From Chloroflexi bacterium HGW-Chloroflexi-10 (GTDB taxonomy: Bacteria > Chloroflexota > Anaerolineae > Anaerolineales > Anaerolineaceae), in contig PHBZ01000002.1 of assembly GCA_002840755.1 (NCBI GenBank), positions 434,001 to 498,000 on the forward strand: a stretch of DNA of 64,000 nucleotides, written 5' to 3'. The notes under the pieces are model-generated. The model had not been told where the DNA came from. It was given only the letters and a program-made list of their open reading frames with translations, and searched no databases. A program made the translations under genes and the position numbers. Numbering within the stretch: position 1 is the first letter of the stretch; each line of letters opens with the position of its first letter. Shown here piece by piece: positions 34,616 through 44,269 of the stretch.

Positions 34616-35770
34616 ATGGCATCTGAAAATTCACAAACAAAAAACGTTACCTGCCCGGTATGCGGTTCACGTGTCAGTGAAAGCGCATCTCGCTGTCTGG
34701 TTTGTGGAACAAGTTTAAACAAAGTCGTTGAAAAAACGGATGAAAAGAAAAAGCCTGAAGTTCAAAGCCCCAAAATGCCTTCTATATCGTTGAACCTGCC
34801 ATTGGCAATCGGCTTAATTATTATCCTGTTGGCAATTGGTGCAGGAGCCGTCTATGCCGTATTAAAAAATACAGGAGCAGTAGTTGAACCAACACCAACA
34901 GCTACTGCTACGCTCACCGCAACAACAACAGTAACTTCAACCATCACAATCACCCCCACCCTCGAATCTACCGCCACCCCCCTGCCGGATCTTGAATATA
35001 CAATCAAATCTGGAGATACATGTGGATTAATCGCCGTACTATACAATGTGTCAATCAACTCCATCATCATTAATAATGGATTGAATGCGGAATGTACAGA
35101 TCTGACAGTTGGTAATGTACTAAAGATCCCACAGCCCACACCAACAGCATCTCCCCAGCCAACAGCTACCCTGAGTGGATCGGATGCAACTGAAGCAGCT
35201 TGTAGCAAAATCGAATACACAGTGGTAGCTGGGGATACTCTTAGTTCCATTGCCCGCAATTACAATGTTTCAATGGAATCAATTAAAGCCTGGAATTCTA
35301 TGTCCAATGATGTAGTATATGAAGGTATGCGCATGACGGTGCCTTTGTGTGAACGTCTGCCAACGGCTGGCCCAACCCCTACAGCTACACTACCGCCACC
35401 TTATCCTGCTCCGGTATTACTTTTACCGGCAGATGGAGCACCATTTACAGCCGCTAATGACACCATTGCTTTGCAATGGGCAGCTTCGGGCAATTTACTT
35501 GAAAACGAGGCGTATGCAGTCACTATTGAGGATGTTACCGGTGGAGAAGGACGCAAATTGGTCGAATATGTCACGGATACGAAATTTATCGTACCTACAA
35601 CATTCCGTCCGAATGACTCTACACCCCATATCATCCGCTGGACAGTTGTCACAGCCCGCCAAACCGCAACGGGGGCTGATGGCCAACCCGTGTACGAGCC
35701 AGCTGGCGCTGTAAGCATACCTCGGACCTTTATCTGGTGGGCGAATGCCGCAACAACGCCTACACCATAA
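34616..35770 (+). CDS. Membrane protein with zinc ribbon and two LysM domains
   Basis: A 384-residue protein. It has a cytosolic zinc ribbon (C13, C16, C27, C30: CPVCG...CLVCG), a charged linker, and one membrane helix (about 62-83). An external Thr/Pro-rich linker leads to LysM 1 (about 124-172, YTIKSGDTCGLIAVLYN), a linker, LysM 2 (about 198-244, YTVVAGDTLSSIARNYN) and a C-terminal beta domain (about 265-375). LysM binds peptidoglycan, so it may anchor the envelope and report to the cytosol. A good AAAGGAAAATT ribosome region precedes ATG. Architectures like this are frequent in Anaerolineae. Confidence 0.85.
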   Translation: MASENSQTKNVTCPVCGSRVSESASRCLVCGTSLNKVVEKTDEKKKPEVQSPKMPSISLNLPLAIGLIIILLAIGAGAVYAVLKNTGAVVEPTPTATATLTATTTVTSTITITPTLESTATPLPDLEYTIKSGDTCGLIAVLYNVSINSIIINNGLNAECTDLTVGNVLKIPQPTPTASPQPTATLSGSDATEAACSKIEYTVVAGDTLSSIARNYNVSMESIKAWNSMSNDVVYEGMRMTVPLCERLPTAGPTPTATLPPPYPAPVLLLPADGAPFTAANDTIALQWAASGNLLENEAYAVTIEDVTGGEGRKLVEYVTDTKFIVPTTFRPNDSTPHIIRWTVVTARQTATGADGQPVYEPAGAVSIPRTFIWWANAATTPTP

Positions 35771-35776
35771 GAATCA

Positions 35777-35809
35777 AAAAACTGGAGCATCCAAATGCTC
35801 CAGTTTTTT
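35777..35809. terminator. Shared terminator between the LysM gene and trxB
   Basis: Stem AAACTGGAGCA/TGCTCCAGTTT with a 6-nt loop, A run before and T run after, between two convergent genes only 41 nt apart. It can act in both directions. Confidence 0.85.
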
Positions 35810-35811
35810 AC

Positions 35812-36780
35812 TTATTCGTTTTCTTCCAAAAATCGTGTTGCCTGGATCGCTGCCGCGGCGCCCATTCCGGCCGAAACAACAACCTGTTTAAACGTAGAGT
35901 CCATTACTTCACCGGCAGCAAAAATACCTGGTCGGCTGGTTTCCATTTTTGAATTCGCAAAAATATACCCATGCTCGTCCATGTCCACTTTATTTCTGAA
36001 CATTTCCGTATTAGGGGTATGGCCAATAAAAACAAACACCCCATCAGTTGGAAATACTGATTGTTCGCCGGTAAGTACATTTTCTAAAACTACACCGGTT
36101 ACTGCAGCTTCCCCTTGAATTTCTTTGACAACCGAATTCCAGATAAAATTCATTTTTGGGTTGTCAGCCGCTCTGGTTTGCAGAATTTTGCCTGCGCGCA
36201 ATTGATCGCGGCGATGGATTACTGTTACCGAGGAAGCAAATCGGGTCAAAAACAAACCTTCTTCCAGAGCGCTATCCCCTCCGCCGACAACAACAACTTT
36301 TTTTTCTTTGAAAAACCAGCCGTCACAGGTACCGCAATAAGAAACTCCCCTTCCGGTCAGGCTCTTCTCACCTGGAATATTTAACAAATTTGGGCTTGCG
36401 CCGGTACTGATTATTACACTGCGGGTTTTGAATTCCTGACTGTATGTTTTTATTATAAATGGGTGTTTTGAAAAATCGACATCGGTTACCGAATCATATT
36501 CATAGCGAGCCCCAAACCGTTCGGCTTGTTTTTGGAAAAGCTCCCCCAATTCACTTCCGCCAACACCATCCGGAAAACCAGGATAATTCTCAATAGAGTG
36601 AGTTAATGAAGCCTGCCCACCCAAAGACATGCCGGTTAACACTAATGGAGATAATTCAGCCCGTGCTGCATATAGAGCCGCCGATAATCCTGCCGGTCCT
36701 GCACCTAAAACAATAACATCCTCAATCTTTGTGTGTGATTGTGGTTGATTGGTTTGTAGATTTGTTAGATTTAACTCCAT
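35812..36780 (-). CDS. trxB: Thioredoxin reductase (NADPH)
   Basis: A 322-residue FAD flavoprotein that passes electrons from NADPH to thioredoxin. The FAD site is GAGPAGLSAALYAAR (about 26-40), the redox-active pair is C149-x2-C152 (CGTC rather than the more common CATC), and the NADPH site is VVVGGGDSALEEG. GVFVFIGHTPNT and AAGEVMD close the FAD-binding part. The length matches the family. TAGGAG precedes the ATG. It stands alone and convergent with the LysM gene. Confidence 0.93.
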   Translation of the reverse strand: MELNLTNLQTNQPQSHTKIEDVIVLGAGPAGLSAALYAARAELSPLVLTGMSLGGQASLTHSIENYPGFPDGVGGSELGELFQKQAERFGARYEYDSVTDVDFSKHPFIIKTYSQEFKTRSVIISTGASPNLLNIPGEKSLTGRGVSYCGTCDGWFFKEKKVVVVGGGDSALEEGLFLTRFASSVTVIHRRDQLRAGKILQTRAADNPKMNFIWNSVVKEIQGEAAVTGVVLENVLTGEQSVFPTDGVFVFIGHTPNTEMFRNKVDMDEHGYIFANSKMETSRPGIFAAGEVMDSTFKQVVVSAGMGAAAAIQATRFLEENE

Positions 36781-36838
36781 GGAGTTCTCCTATGTTTAAT
36801 TTCTTTTATTAATATAGATGCTATTAGGCTTGTAAATG

Positions 36839-38224
36839 TTACACAGACGACGTAACTGCCGCATCCGTAATTTTCAATGCCTCATCCAATACCGTAAAAC
36901 CTTCTTGAAGTTGCTCAACAGTGATAATCAGAGGCGGAACAATAAGAACAGTGTGCCAATGTGTATATAGATATATACCGGCATCCAACATGAATTTTTT
37001 TAAAGCGATCATCTCGGGACTGGTTCCATTGTAAGGTGCCATTGGTTCTTTGCTCTCCCGGTTTTTTACCAGTTCAATAACACCAAATAAACCCAAAGAA
37101 CGCACATCTCCAACAGACGGATGTTTTTCTTTCATTTCTTCCAATAAACGAGTCAAAACCTTCCCTGTCTCTTTGGCCCTTTCGACCAGCTTGTCTTGTT
37201 TCATCACTTGAATAACGGTATAGGCTGCCGCCAATGCAATTGCGTGTCCATTATAGGTCAGCCCCCCCTGATAAACCTTTTCGGCAAATGCCTCAGCGAT
37301 TTTGTGTTTCATAGCCACAGCCCCCAACGGTGCATACCCAGAAGATAAACCTTTAGCCATGGTCACAATATCTGGCACAATATTCCAATGATTGAAAGCA
37401 AACCATTCTCCTGTTCGGCCAAAACCGGACATCACCTCATCGCAGATCATGACAATATTGTATTTATCGCATAGAGCACGTATACCTTGAAGGTAACCAT
37501 CCGGCGGGATGATAACCCCGTTGGTTCCGGTGATTGTCTCTATCATTACGGCAGCAATTGTTTCCGGGCCTTCATACATAATGATTTCTTCAAGGTGGTT
37601 TAAATAATCACGAGCAAAAGTTGCATCATCAACATTTGGATTGTTTTGGTGAAAAGTGGAACGGTACCGGTACGGATCCAGAAAATGCACTACGCCCATC
37701 ATTACAGAAGGTTCCCAAACCAGGCGTCTTGGATCGCCGGTGAGTGCAATAGCGCCGTAGCTGGCACCATGATAACTTCGATAGCGTGTCAATATTTTAA
37801 ATTTACCAGTGTACGCGCGGGCCAATTTCACTGCATTTTCATTAGCATCGGCGCCACCCAATGTATATAAATAATGGTCTAATTCATCTGGCAAAATCGA
37901 GCGTAACGCTTTTCCTAGTAATGCTCTGGGCTTTGTCGCCATATTCGGTCCTGCAAATGGCATTTCTCTGGCTTGATGGACAATAGCTTCCACAACCCGT
38001 TCGTCCTCATGCCCAATATTGACACACATCACCATGGAATTAAAATCCAGGTAACGTTTTCCATAAATATCCCAGAAGTACACTCCCTTTGCATGATCAA
38101 CCGCTATTGGCTTTACATGAGCTTGAGCGGACCACGTCCAGAAATTTGTTTGCATACAAAGATCATATATTTCTTGTTCTGAAAGTTGTTCCTGACCAAA
38201 ATCAAGTAACGGTTCTTGTGTCAT
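36839..38224 (-). CDS. Class III (PLP) aminotransferase
   Basis: A 461-residue fold-type I aminotransferase of the omega/class III group. YFWDIYGKRYLDFNSM at the N-terminus, the cofactor segment LGGADANENAVKLAR, and MICDEVMSGFGRTG are typical. The PLP lysine is K291 in MAKGLSSGYAPLGAV. Taurine:pyruvate and similar omega-transaminases share FWTWSAQ-type starts, so an omega-amino acid or taurine-like donor is possible, but the substrate is not certain. The start is the ATG at 38224 with GAGGAG upstream; the earlier TTG overlaps this site. It is transcribed alone. Confidence 0.88.
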   Translation of the reverse strand: MTQEPLLDFGQEQLSEQEIYDLCMQTNFWTWSAQAHVKPIAVDHAKGVYFWDIYGKRYLDFNSMVMCVNIGHEDERVVEAIVHQAREMPFAGPNMATKPRALLGKALRSILPDELDHYLYTLGGADANENAVKLARAYTGKFKILTRYRSYHGASYGAIALTGDPRRLVWEPSVMMGVVHFLDPYRYRSTFHQNNPNVDDATFARDYLNHLEEIIMYEGPETIAAVMIETITGTNGVIIPPDGYLQGIRALCDKYNIVMICDEVMSGFGRTGEWFAFNHWNIVPDIVTMAKGLSSGYAPLGAVAMKHKIAEAFAEKVYQGGLTYNGHAIALAAAYTVIQVMKQDKLVERAKETGKVLTRLLEEMKEKHPSVGDVRSLGLFGVIELVKNRESKEPMAPYNGTSPEMIALKKFMLDAGIYLYTHWHTVLIVPPLIITVEQLQEGFTVLDEALKITDAAVTSSV

Positions 38225-38351
38225 ATTTCTCCTCAATCATTGAACTCTAATTGCCCTTCAATCTTAACACAACCGCATTTTCTTTGCTGCATACATATAT
38301 CCTGATTTTGAGTGCATTTCATTCATGTTATAATCCCAAAAAGGAAAGCTG

Positions 38352-38747
38352 ATGCATCAACCATTATCTGACCCACCCATATTGATCCACCCAAATGCAA
38401 AGCATGGATATGTTCTGTTTAACCAGGGTCAGTATTTCGATGCCCACGAAGAATTGGAAATCGCTTGGCGGGCTGAAAAATCTCCCTACAGAGAGTTATA
38501 CCGCGGGGTTCTGCAAGTTGGGGTAGCATATTTCCACATACAAAGAGGTAACTATTCCGGTGCAAAAAAGATGCTTGAAAGAGCCGCTGGCTGGTTAGAG
38601 CCATTTCCGGATATTTGCTTGGGTATCAATGTAAATCAATTGAAAATCGACGCGTTGCGAACGTACACATTGTTAATTGAACTAGGCTCAGAGCGAATTC
38701 ATCAGTTCAATCCTGTTTATTTTCGTCCTTTAGAGATGGTTTCATAA
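38352..38747 (+). CDS. DUF309 domain protein
   Basis: A 131-residue helical cytosolic protein of the DUF309 family. The signature is FNQGQYFDAHEELEIAWR (about 23-40), with a later LYRGVLQVGVAYFHI. Members occur in Firmicutes, Cyanobacteria, Chloroflexota and archaea, without known function. TATAAT stands about 17 nt before the ATG and GGAAAG serves as a weak ribosome site. Confidence 0.85.
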   Translation: MHQPLSDPPILIHPNAKHGYVLFNQGQYFDAHEELEIAWRAEKSPYRELYRGVLQVGVAYFHIQRGNYSGAKKMLERAAGWLEPFPDICLGINVNQLKIDALRTYTLLIELGSERIHQFNPVYFRPLEMVS

Positions 38748-38779
38748 AATTGATCAACAAAATAATTTCTCTAGTAAAT

Positions 38780-39415
38780 TTAATATTGCACCAAAACGGT
38801 TCTGGCTGGTGCGCCATCCGAACCAACAAGTTTCAAAGGCAAACAAAACAGTTGATATTCTCCCGGTTCAACATGATACAAATCAACCCCTTCCAACACA
38901 ACCATCTCAGCATGCAGTAATACTTCGTGAGTTGGTTTACTTTTCTTGTAAGGTGAAATGGACAGATAATCAATTCCAACAAATTTCACCCCAATTTCGA
39001 CCAGATATTCAGCACCATCTTTGGAAATTCCAACAAATTCTGTATGGAATTTTAACGGTTTTTCCTGCCAAAATTGAGAGTTTTTCGTTTTGAATAAAAT
39101 CCTGCCCGGATGTTTGCTCAGATTAATTCCCGATAAAACTACACGGTTTATTTCCACCACTTCATCCGGTATCGAAACTACCCAAACTTTCCCAATTAGG
39201 GTATCCAGGGACAATTTTTCAACACTATATCCATCCTGTAAAAAGTGAAAAGGGGCATCCACATGAGTCCCGGTATGCACACCCATATTTATCCGAGATA
39301 CATTCGCATTCGCGCCCTCTTCAATTTTATTCTCACGGTACATTTCTATCGCAGGGTCGCCCGGCCAAGTCGGCAACTGTGCATCAATCCCTAAAGAAAT
39401 ATCGATAATCTTCAT
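38780..39415 (-). CDS. Cyclase family protein (kynurenine formamidase-like)
   Basis: A 211-residue metal-dependent hydrolase of the cyclase/KynB family. The metal motif HTGTHVDAPFHF (about 47-58) is intact. ISLGIDAQLPTWPGDP at the N-terminus is typical for arylformamidase-like members. The kynurenine pathway is not seen nearby, so the true substrate may be another N-formyl or cyclic compound. GGAGG precedes the ATG. The 23-nt gap to the CapA-like genes upstream on the same strand suggests read-through from them. Confidence 0.82.
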   Translation of the reverse strand: MKIIDISLGIDAQLPTWPGDPAIEMYRENKIEEGANANVSRINMGVHTGTHVDAPFHFLQDGYSVEKLSLDTLIGKVWVVSIPDEVVEINRVVLSGINLSKHPGRILFKTKNSQFWQEKPLKFHTEFVGISKDGAEYLVEIGVKFVGIDYLSISPYKKSKPTHEVLLHAEMVVLEGVDLYHVEPGEYQLFCLPLKLVGSDGAPARTVLVQY

Positions 39416-39437
39416 AGATCCTCCAAACTAATTATAT

Positions 39438-41096
39438 CTATTCCACAATCAATGAGAAATCTGCAAAGGCATCCTGTAACAGGTTTTCCCTTTCTTCTGC
39501 CGTCATTGGTCTGGGTTGAGCATAGTCTTCCAGCATTGCAGTTAGAAGATCAACCCCCAGATACTTGCCATTATAAAAAATGTGCCTGTCTAAGAACTCT
39601 CTTCTCGTGCCGGTAACTGGAATATCCATCTGATCAAAGAATAGGTTTCCCAGGCCATAGTGGATAAAACCATCATAGTACACATCCATTGTCATTGGTA
39701 AATGCGCTTGGCTGCCACTCACAATAACTGCGCCGGCGTCAATCATTTGCCGTGAATCATCCCTTTGATTCGGCATTGCTTTAAACTGGAAAGTTTCCCC
39801 ATATTGAAATGTTACCACAGGTAAATATCCTTCTTCGCGTAAACCGCGGACAAGATCCGCCATTTTATCCATGTCACACTTATTCACGCCTGATCGACCT
39901 TCCGAGATCCAAACAAAATTCGGACCAGCTTCATTACACCCCAAAAATGCAATCCGATTGCCATTATTCTCGAAAAGAACCGCTTGTTCTGCCTCCGCCT
40001 GAGTGCGACCAGCCGCATAATAAGGAATTCCCATTTCGGATAACAAGTCAAAGGTTTCTTCTAAGGCTGGTACTCCCTTATCCACCAGATGATTTCCGGT
40101 TAATTCAACCACATCCACACCAAGAAAAGCAAACAACTCGGCATATTCTGGCCGGCTGCAAAAAAATAAATCCTTTTGATTGGGATTAGCTGCTGGACAA
40201 CTGGAATTAAATGAGACCTCGTTAGAAATGTGGGTAATATCAGCTGCCTGAAACCAATGATAAACTTTTTCTCCTGGATAAGAATTTCCATTTACTTCCA
40301 TTTTTCCGGCTGTTGCCCTGGTTAAGGCTGTTGTGCCTGTTAGCAAAATAGACGTAAATTTTTCAGGATCGCGGTTGTTCCACTGAGAGTTAATCAGTCC
40401 ATTCAATTTATCAATCTGAGCGTTATTCTCGCATTGTAATCCGAATTGAAAACTGAGCGGATAACCTTGATATGAAAATTCCTGATCGTAGGGCGATATT
40501 CCGTTGATACGCAACACTTTCCAGGCCGGGGATAACTGATCAAATGGAATGATAGCAAATGATTCTTGTTGAGCGTAAACCTGCTCAATTAACGCATTTT
40601 CTTCAACCACTTTTATAGCAGTGGTACTTAATCCTAATTGTTCAAGCAGATTAACAGTTTCGACTGATGCCCCAATAATTGACCCGGAAGCATCTGCAGC
40701 AGTTAACATCAGATCAAGTTGGTCCTTGCTGATTTCATCCCGTATAGTGTTAAAAGGAACGGTCAGGGCAAACACGATTTGTCCAAGCATAACCGTAGGG
40801 GTACTTTCTGTAAACTTACAAGTAGCAACATTAGGATTGTCACTTAAATATTCAGCGAGAAATGGGTTTTCCTCTAGTATCAAAGCCTGAATTTCTTGCG
40901 GAATCCACACACTCAAAGTATCTGGCATCATAATCGCTGTGGATTGCGGCAAAAAAGGGGTCTGACTCACTTGAATAGCTTGGATATTTTCATTCACAGA
41001 AACATCACTTGATTCTGCCGGAGAGTCTTCTCCATTACAACTGGTTATTAATAAAAGACACACCACCACATAACCTAATAATAATTTTTTTTTCAT
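39438..41096 (-). CDS. CapA-like metallophosphatase-fold lipoprotein, second copy
   Basis: A 552-residue lipoprotein (lipobox ITSC, Cys20). The N-terminal half (about 55-240) has no clear match and resembles a periplasmic ligand-binding fold. The C-terminal half (about 250-540) is a PGA_cap/CapA domain: MLTGTTAL-like start, ADITHISNEVSFN, VVELTGNHLVDKG, VVTFQYGE and VIVSGSQAHLPM. CapA proteins are calcineurin-like and take part in poly-gamma-glutamate systems, but capB/capC are absent, so the role here is open. It shares this design with the gene upstream. The start overlaps that gene's stop by 4 nt. Confidence 0.82.
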   Translation of the reverse strand: MKKKLLLGYVVVCLLLITSCNGEDSPAESSDVSVNENIQAIQVSQTPFLPQSTAIMMPDTLSVWIPQEIQALILEENPFLAEYLSDNPNVATCKFTESTPTVMLGQIVFALTVPFNTIRDEISKDQLDLMLTAADASGSIIGASVETVNLLEQLGLSTTAIKVVEENALIEQVYAQQESFAIIPFDQLSPAWKVLRINGISPYDQEFSYQGYPLSFQFGLQCENNAQIDKLNGLINSQWNNRDPEKFTSILLTGTTALTRATAGKMEVNGNSYPGEKVYHWFQAADITHISNEVSFNSSCPAANPNQKDLFFCSRPEYAELFAFLGVDVVELTGNHLVDKGVPALEETFDLLSEMGIPYYAAGRTQAEAEQAVLFENNGNRIAFLGCNEAGPNFVWISEGRSGVNKCDMDKMADLVRGLREEGYLPVVTFQYGETFQFKAMPNQRDDSRQMIDAGAVIVSGSQAHLPMTMDVYYDGFIHYGLGNLFFDQMDIPVTGTRREFLDRHIFYNGKYLGVDLLTAMLEDYAQPRPMTAEERENLLQDAFADFSLIVE

Positions 41097-42793
41097 TGGT
41101 TCATCTCTGCGTATAAAAAGCTATTGGCAAACAATTTTGTAAAAAATTTTTCTTTTTCTATTTCAGTCATTATCCGGGGCTGACCGTATTCTTCATTGAT
41201 GATTGGTATTAACCTGGTATTGATATAGCGTCCACCATAAAAATAATGAATATCGATGGTAGCTTTACGATACCAGTTATCCATCTGATCAAAAAACAAA
41301 TTTCCAACACCATAATCGATAAAATTTCCATCAACTAGGTCAAAACCCTGCGGAAAATGCGCCTGGCTGCCACTAACCACTACTGCGCCAGCATGGGCTG
41401 CTGCCCAAAAATCTTCACGCAATAATTTAATGGGAATAAAATCATCAACCTCATGGTGTTGAAAAGTTACAATTGGTAAATACCCGTCTTCTTTATATTG
41501 TGAAATCTGGTTTATTATCTTTTCCATATCACACCTTGCTGCACCAGGACGTGTATCTGTCGCCCAATTGTTATCTGGTCCAGCTACATTACAACCAATA
41601 AACACAAATCGGTTACCCTGCCGTTCCATTATCAAAGGTTGTTCCGCCTCATCCACATTTTTTCCACCAGCATAATACGGTAACCCATATTTTTCATACA
41701 AAATTAGTGTCTCTTCAAACGCTTCCGGTCCCCAATCCAACAAATGGTTTCCGGATAATTCAATCACATCAATATCTAATTCACTAAATAATTCTATATA
41801 GGCAGGAGAACTGCAAAAGCGCATTTCTTTTCGTAACGGTACAGCCGCCGGACACGCTGTATAGAAAGGCACTTCGTTAGAGATGTGAGTGATATCTGCA
41901 GATTGTAAAAGATCGCCAATATGCTCAGATGGAAAAAGCACCCCATTTTTCTCCATCTGAAAAGCAGTCCCGCGCACCAATGCAGTGGTCCCGGTCATCA
42001 TCACCGATGCGAATTTATTGCGATCAAAATCATTATATAATTCTAAGCCTGACTCACTCCATACCTGCTCTATGTTTAAATCACCTTGTGCAACGGCTGA
42101 AATCATAAACCCAAGTGGGTAGGCTTTCAGATCAAAATAGGTTTCGAAAGGATCTATACCATCTACCGGGATCACTCGCCATTCCGGTTCAATGTTGTTC
42201 ATAGTTAGTATGCGTAAACACTGATTTGAATTACATTCCTCAGGTTGTTGGGTACGAACTTTTACCATTTTTGAAACAGGCCCAAAAATATGCTCGAGAT
42301 AAGGTCTGTCATCTGGAGCTATCCAGATAATCTCTTTTGTCTCGTCCGTACTTTTCCATAGCTTATGCAAATCTTGAAACGAAATCGATTCCCTCATATC
42401 AGTTAACATTACACCAACAAAAAACACCTTTTGAAAGACGATCAATCCTTCTTCAACGTTTTCCACTTGCAATATGATTACACTATTTTTTTTTGTATTA
42501 TGAATATTATCTTTTGATATACCGAGCAAATCCATTGCTTCGCTGGGTATATCTTTTTCTGCCCAAATTGGTGGAAAAGGTTTACTGATTTTCGCTGTGG
42601 GTTGTTCATTAATCTTTGGAGGAATCATTGGTGTTGCAACTGTTGAATTGTATTGTTGAGTTTCTTCTGATTTACTTTCCACAACAGCAAAATCATTGGG
42701 GTTGCAGGCTACCATCCCACCAAAAAAAAATAATATCAAAAAAATAAAAATGAATTGTTGAAAAGTTCTATTCCTGTCATTATAAATAACCAT
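41093..42793 (-). CDS. CapA-like metallophosphatase-fold lipoprotein, first copy
   Basis: A 566-residue paralogue of the following gene. The signal peptide has a lipobox GMVAC at about residue 30. The unknown N-terminal half (about 60-260) is followed by a CapA domain with SVMMTGTTALVRGTA, ADITHISNEVPFY, VIELSGNHLLDWG, VTFQHHE and VVVSGSQAHFPQG. The start is taken as the ATG at 42793: TATAAT at 42805..42800 lies 6 nt upstream, so the mRNA is probably leaderless. An in-frame start 42 nt earlier would lie before this box. The pair looks like a tandem duplication that has diverged. Confidence 0.82.
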   Translation of the reverse strand: MVIYNDRNRTFQQFIFIFLILFFFGGMVACNPNDFAVVESKSEETQQYNSTVATPMIPPKINEQPTAKISKPFPPIWAEKDIPSEAMDLLGISKDNIHNTKKNSVIILQVENVEEGLIVFQKVFFVGVMLTDMRESISFQDLHKLWKSTDETKEIIWIAPDDRPYLEHIFGPVSKMVKVRTQQPEECNSNQCLRILTMNNIEPEWRVIPVDGIDPFETYFDLKAYPLGFMISAVAQGDLNIEQVWSESGLELYNDFDRNKFASVMMTGTTALVRGTAFQMEKNGVLFPSEHIGDLLQSADITHISNEVPFYTACPAAVPLRKEMRFCSSPAYIELFSELDIDVIELSGNHLLDWGPEAFEETLILYEKYGLPYYAGGKNVDEAEQPLIMERQGNRFVFIGCNVAGPDNNWATDTRPGAARCDMEKIINQISQYKEDGYLPIVTFQHHEVDDFIPIKLLREDFWAAAHAGAVVVSGSQAHFPQGFDLVDGNFIDYGVGNLFFDQMDNWYRKATIDIHYFYGGRYINTRLIPIINEEYGQPRIMTEIEKEKFFTKLFANSFLYAEMNQ

Positions 42794-42799
42794 AGTGAA

Positions 42800-42805
42800 A
42801 TTATA
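42800..42805 (-). promoter_or_regulatory. -10 box of a leaderless mRNA (CapA-like gene)
   Basis: TATAAT on the minus strand, exactly 6 nt before the ATG. No clear -35 box at 17-18 nt. Confidence 0.5.
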
Positions 42806-42840
42806 CCCGTGACAATTCAATCCATAAAACAACATTTTGG

Positions 42841-42926
42841 GTATCTTTTCATTAATTAAGGGCTAAGGTGTTTTGGACGGGCATTTATCCGTCCAAAACA
42901 CCTGTTGACCCCGTTTTATTGGGACG
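42841..42926. repeat. Dispersed intergenic repeat, copy 2
   Basis: Begins GTATCTTTTCATTAATTAAG and contains a perfect 14-bp stem GGTGTTTTGGACGG/CCGTCCAAAACACC (42867..42880, 42889..42902), then CTGTTGACCCCGTTTTAT. It matches copy 1 at 17970..18052 in order and spacing of all parts. Confidence 0.7.
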
Positions 42927-43002
42927 ATACCATTTTTGATAGTTTATGACAGTTCTTCTATGTATAATTTGACCAGATAGTCATAGAGAAAGGGTTTTCT
43001 GC

Positions 43003-44163
43003 ATGCGAGAAGTAGCAGTATTGGGAATTGGTCAGGTAAAAATTGGTGAACATTGGGATAAATCCTTACGCGAATTAGCCGGTGACGCAGTCCTATCAGC
43101 GGTTAAAGACGCAGGTTTGGATCAGGTGGATGCACTATTCGTAGGCAACATGATGTCTGCTTCAGCAAATCATCAGCAGCAATTAGGTGCATATATTGCT
43201 GATTGGGTTGGTCTGCGCTATGCTGAAGCCTTTAAATTAGAATCAGCCTGCAGTTCTGGAGCTTCAGCTTTCCGCTCTGCACTTTTAGCTGTATCATCCG
43301 GTGTCATTGATACAGCTGTGGCTGTTGGGGTTGAAAAAATGACCGACTCGCCTGGTGCCGAAATAACTGCGGAATTGGCGACCGCTGCCGATTCTGATTG
43401 GGAAGTTGCCCAAGGCATCAGTTTTGTTGCCCTGAATGCCTTGATTATGCGCCGATACATGATGGAATATGGTTGGGAAAAAAAGCATTTTGCCCCATTC
43501 TCAATCAATGCACACGCCAATGGAGTGCATAATCCAAACGCACGATTTCGCAAACCAATTACCGAAAAACAATATCTTGAAGCAGGAATGGTATCTGACC
43601 CCATTAATTTAATGGACGCTTCTCCAATTGGCGATGGTGCCGCAGCGATAGTGCTTGTTCCTGCAGATCGATTACACAAGATAACCGGCAATCCTATGAT
43701 TAAAGTTATTGGCTCAGCAGCCGCCACCGATTCAATCGCAGTCCATGATCGCAAAGACCCATTATGGCTCAAGGCAGCTGCGATATCATCACAAAAAGCC
43801 TATCAGCAAGCCGGTCTTTCACCAAAAGATATTGACTTCTTTGAACTCCACGATGCCTTTTCAATTATGGCAGCCCTATCGCTGGAAGCATCTGGATTTG
43901 CAGAACGTGGAAAAGGGCCACAACTCGGTCTGGATGGCCAAATTCATCCCGCCGGTAAGATTCCTATCGCAACCCTTGGTGGATTAAAAGCAAGAGGTCA
44001 TCCCGTTGGAGCAACCGGAATGTATCAACTGGTCGAGGTTGTAACACAATTACGCCATGCCGCCAAAGGTTCTCAAGTTGAAAATGCAACCATCGGAATG
44101 GCGCAAAATATAGGTGGCTCCGGATCCAATATCATCACCCATATTTTGGAAAGAGTAAATTAA
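43003..44163 (+). CDS. Thiolase-fold protein (acetyl-CoA acetyltransferase-like)
   Basis: A 386-residue thiolase of the SCP2/archaeal-type group. The nucleophile C83 is in ESACSSGASAF. The C-terminal region has ELHDAFSIMAAL, which replaces the NEAF histidine motif of classical thiolases with HDAF, and GGLKARGHPVGATG with the other catalytic histidine. Archaeal-type members usually act with a DUF35 protein and HMG-CoA synthase, which are not seen here. The reaction may be acetoacetyl-CoA formation or another acyl-CoA condensation. It is monocistronic with its own terminator. Confidence 0.87.
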   Translation: MREVAVLGIGQVKIGEHWDKSLRELAGDAVLSAVKDAGLDQVDALFVGNMMSASANHQQQLGAYIADWVGLRYAEAFKLESACSSGASAFRSALLAVSSGVIDTAVAVGVEKMTDSPGAEITAELATAADSDWEVAQGISFVALNALIMRRYMMEYGWEKKHFAPFSINAHANGVHNPNARFRKPITEKQYLEAGMVSDPINLMDASPIGDGAAAIVLVPADRLHKITGNPMIKVIGSAAATDSIAVHDRKDPLWLKAAAISSQKAYQQAGLSPKDIDFFELHDAFSIMAALSLEASGFAERGKGPQLGLDGQIHPAGKIPIATLGGLKARGHPVGATGMYQLVEVVTQLRHAAKGSQVENATIGMAQNIGGSGSNIITHILERVN

Positions 44164-44177
44164 AAATGAAGGCAGTG

Positions 44178-44204
44178 AAAAAGCGGCAATTGCCGCTTTT
44201 TTTT
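44178..44204 (+). terminator. Terminator after the thiolase gene
   Basis: A 10-bp stem AAAAAGCGGC/GCCGCTTTTT with a 4-nt AATT loop, followed by TTTATAT, 14 nt past the stop. Confidence 0.88.
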
Positions 44205-44269
44205 ATATAATGGGATAATAGGTTTGGTTGGTATAATTAGGAATATGATTCGCCAAAAGGAGGGGCTTC

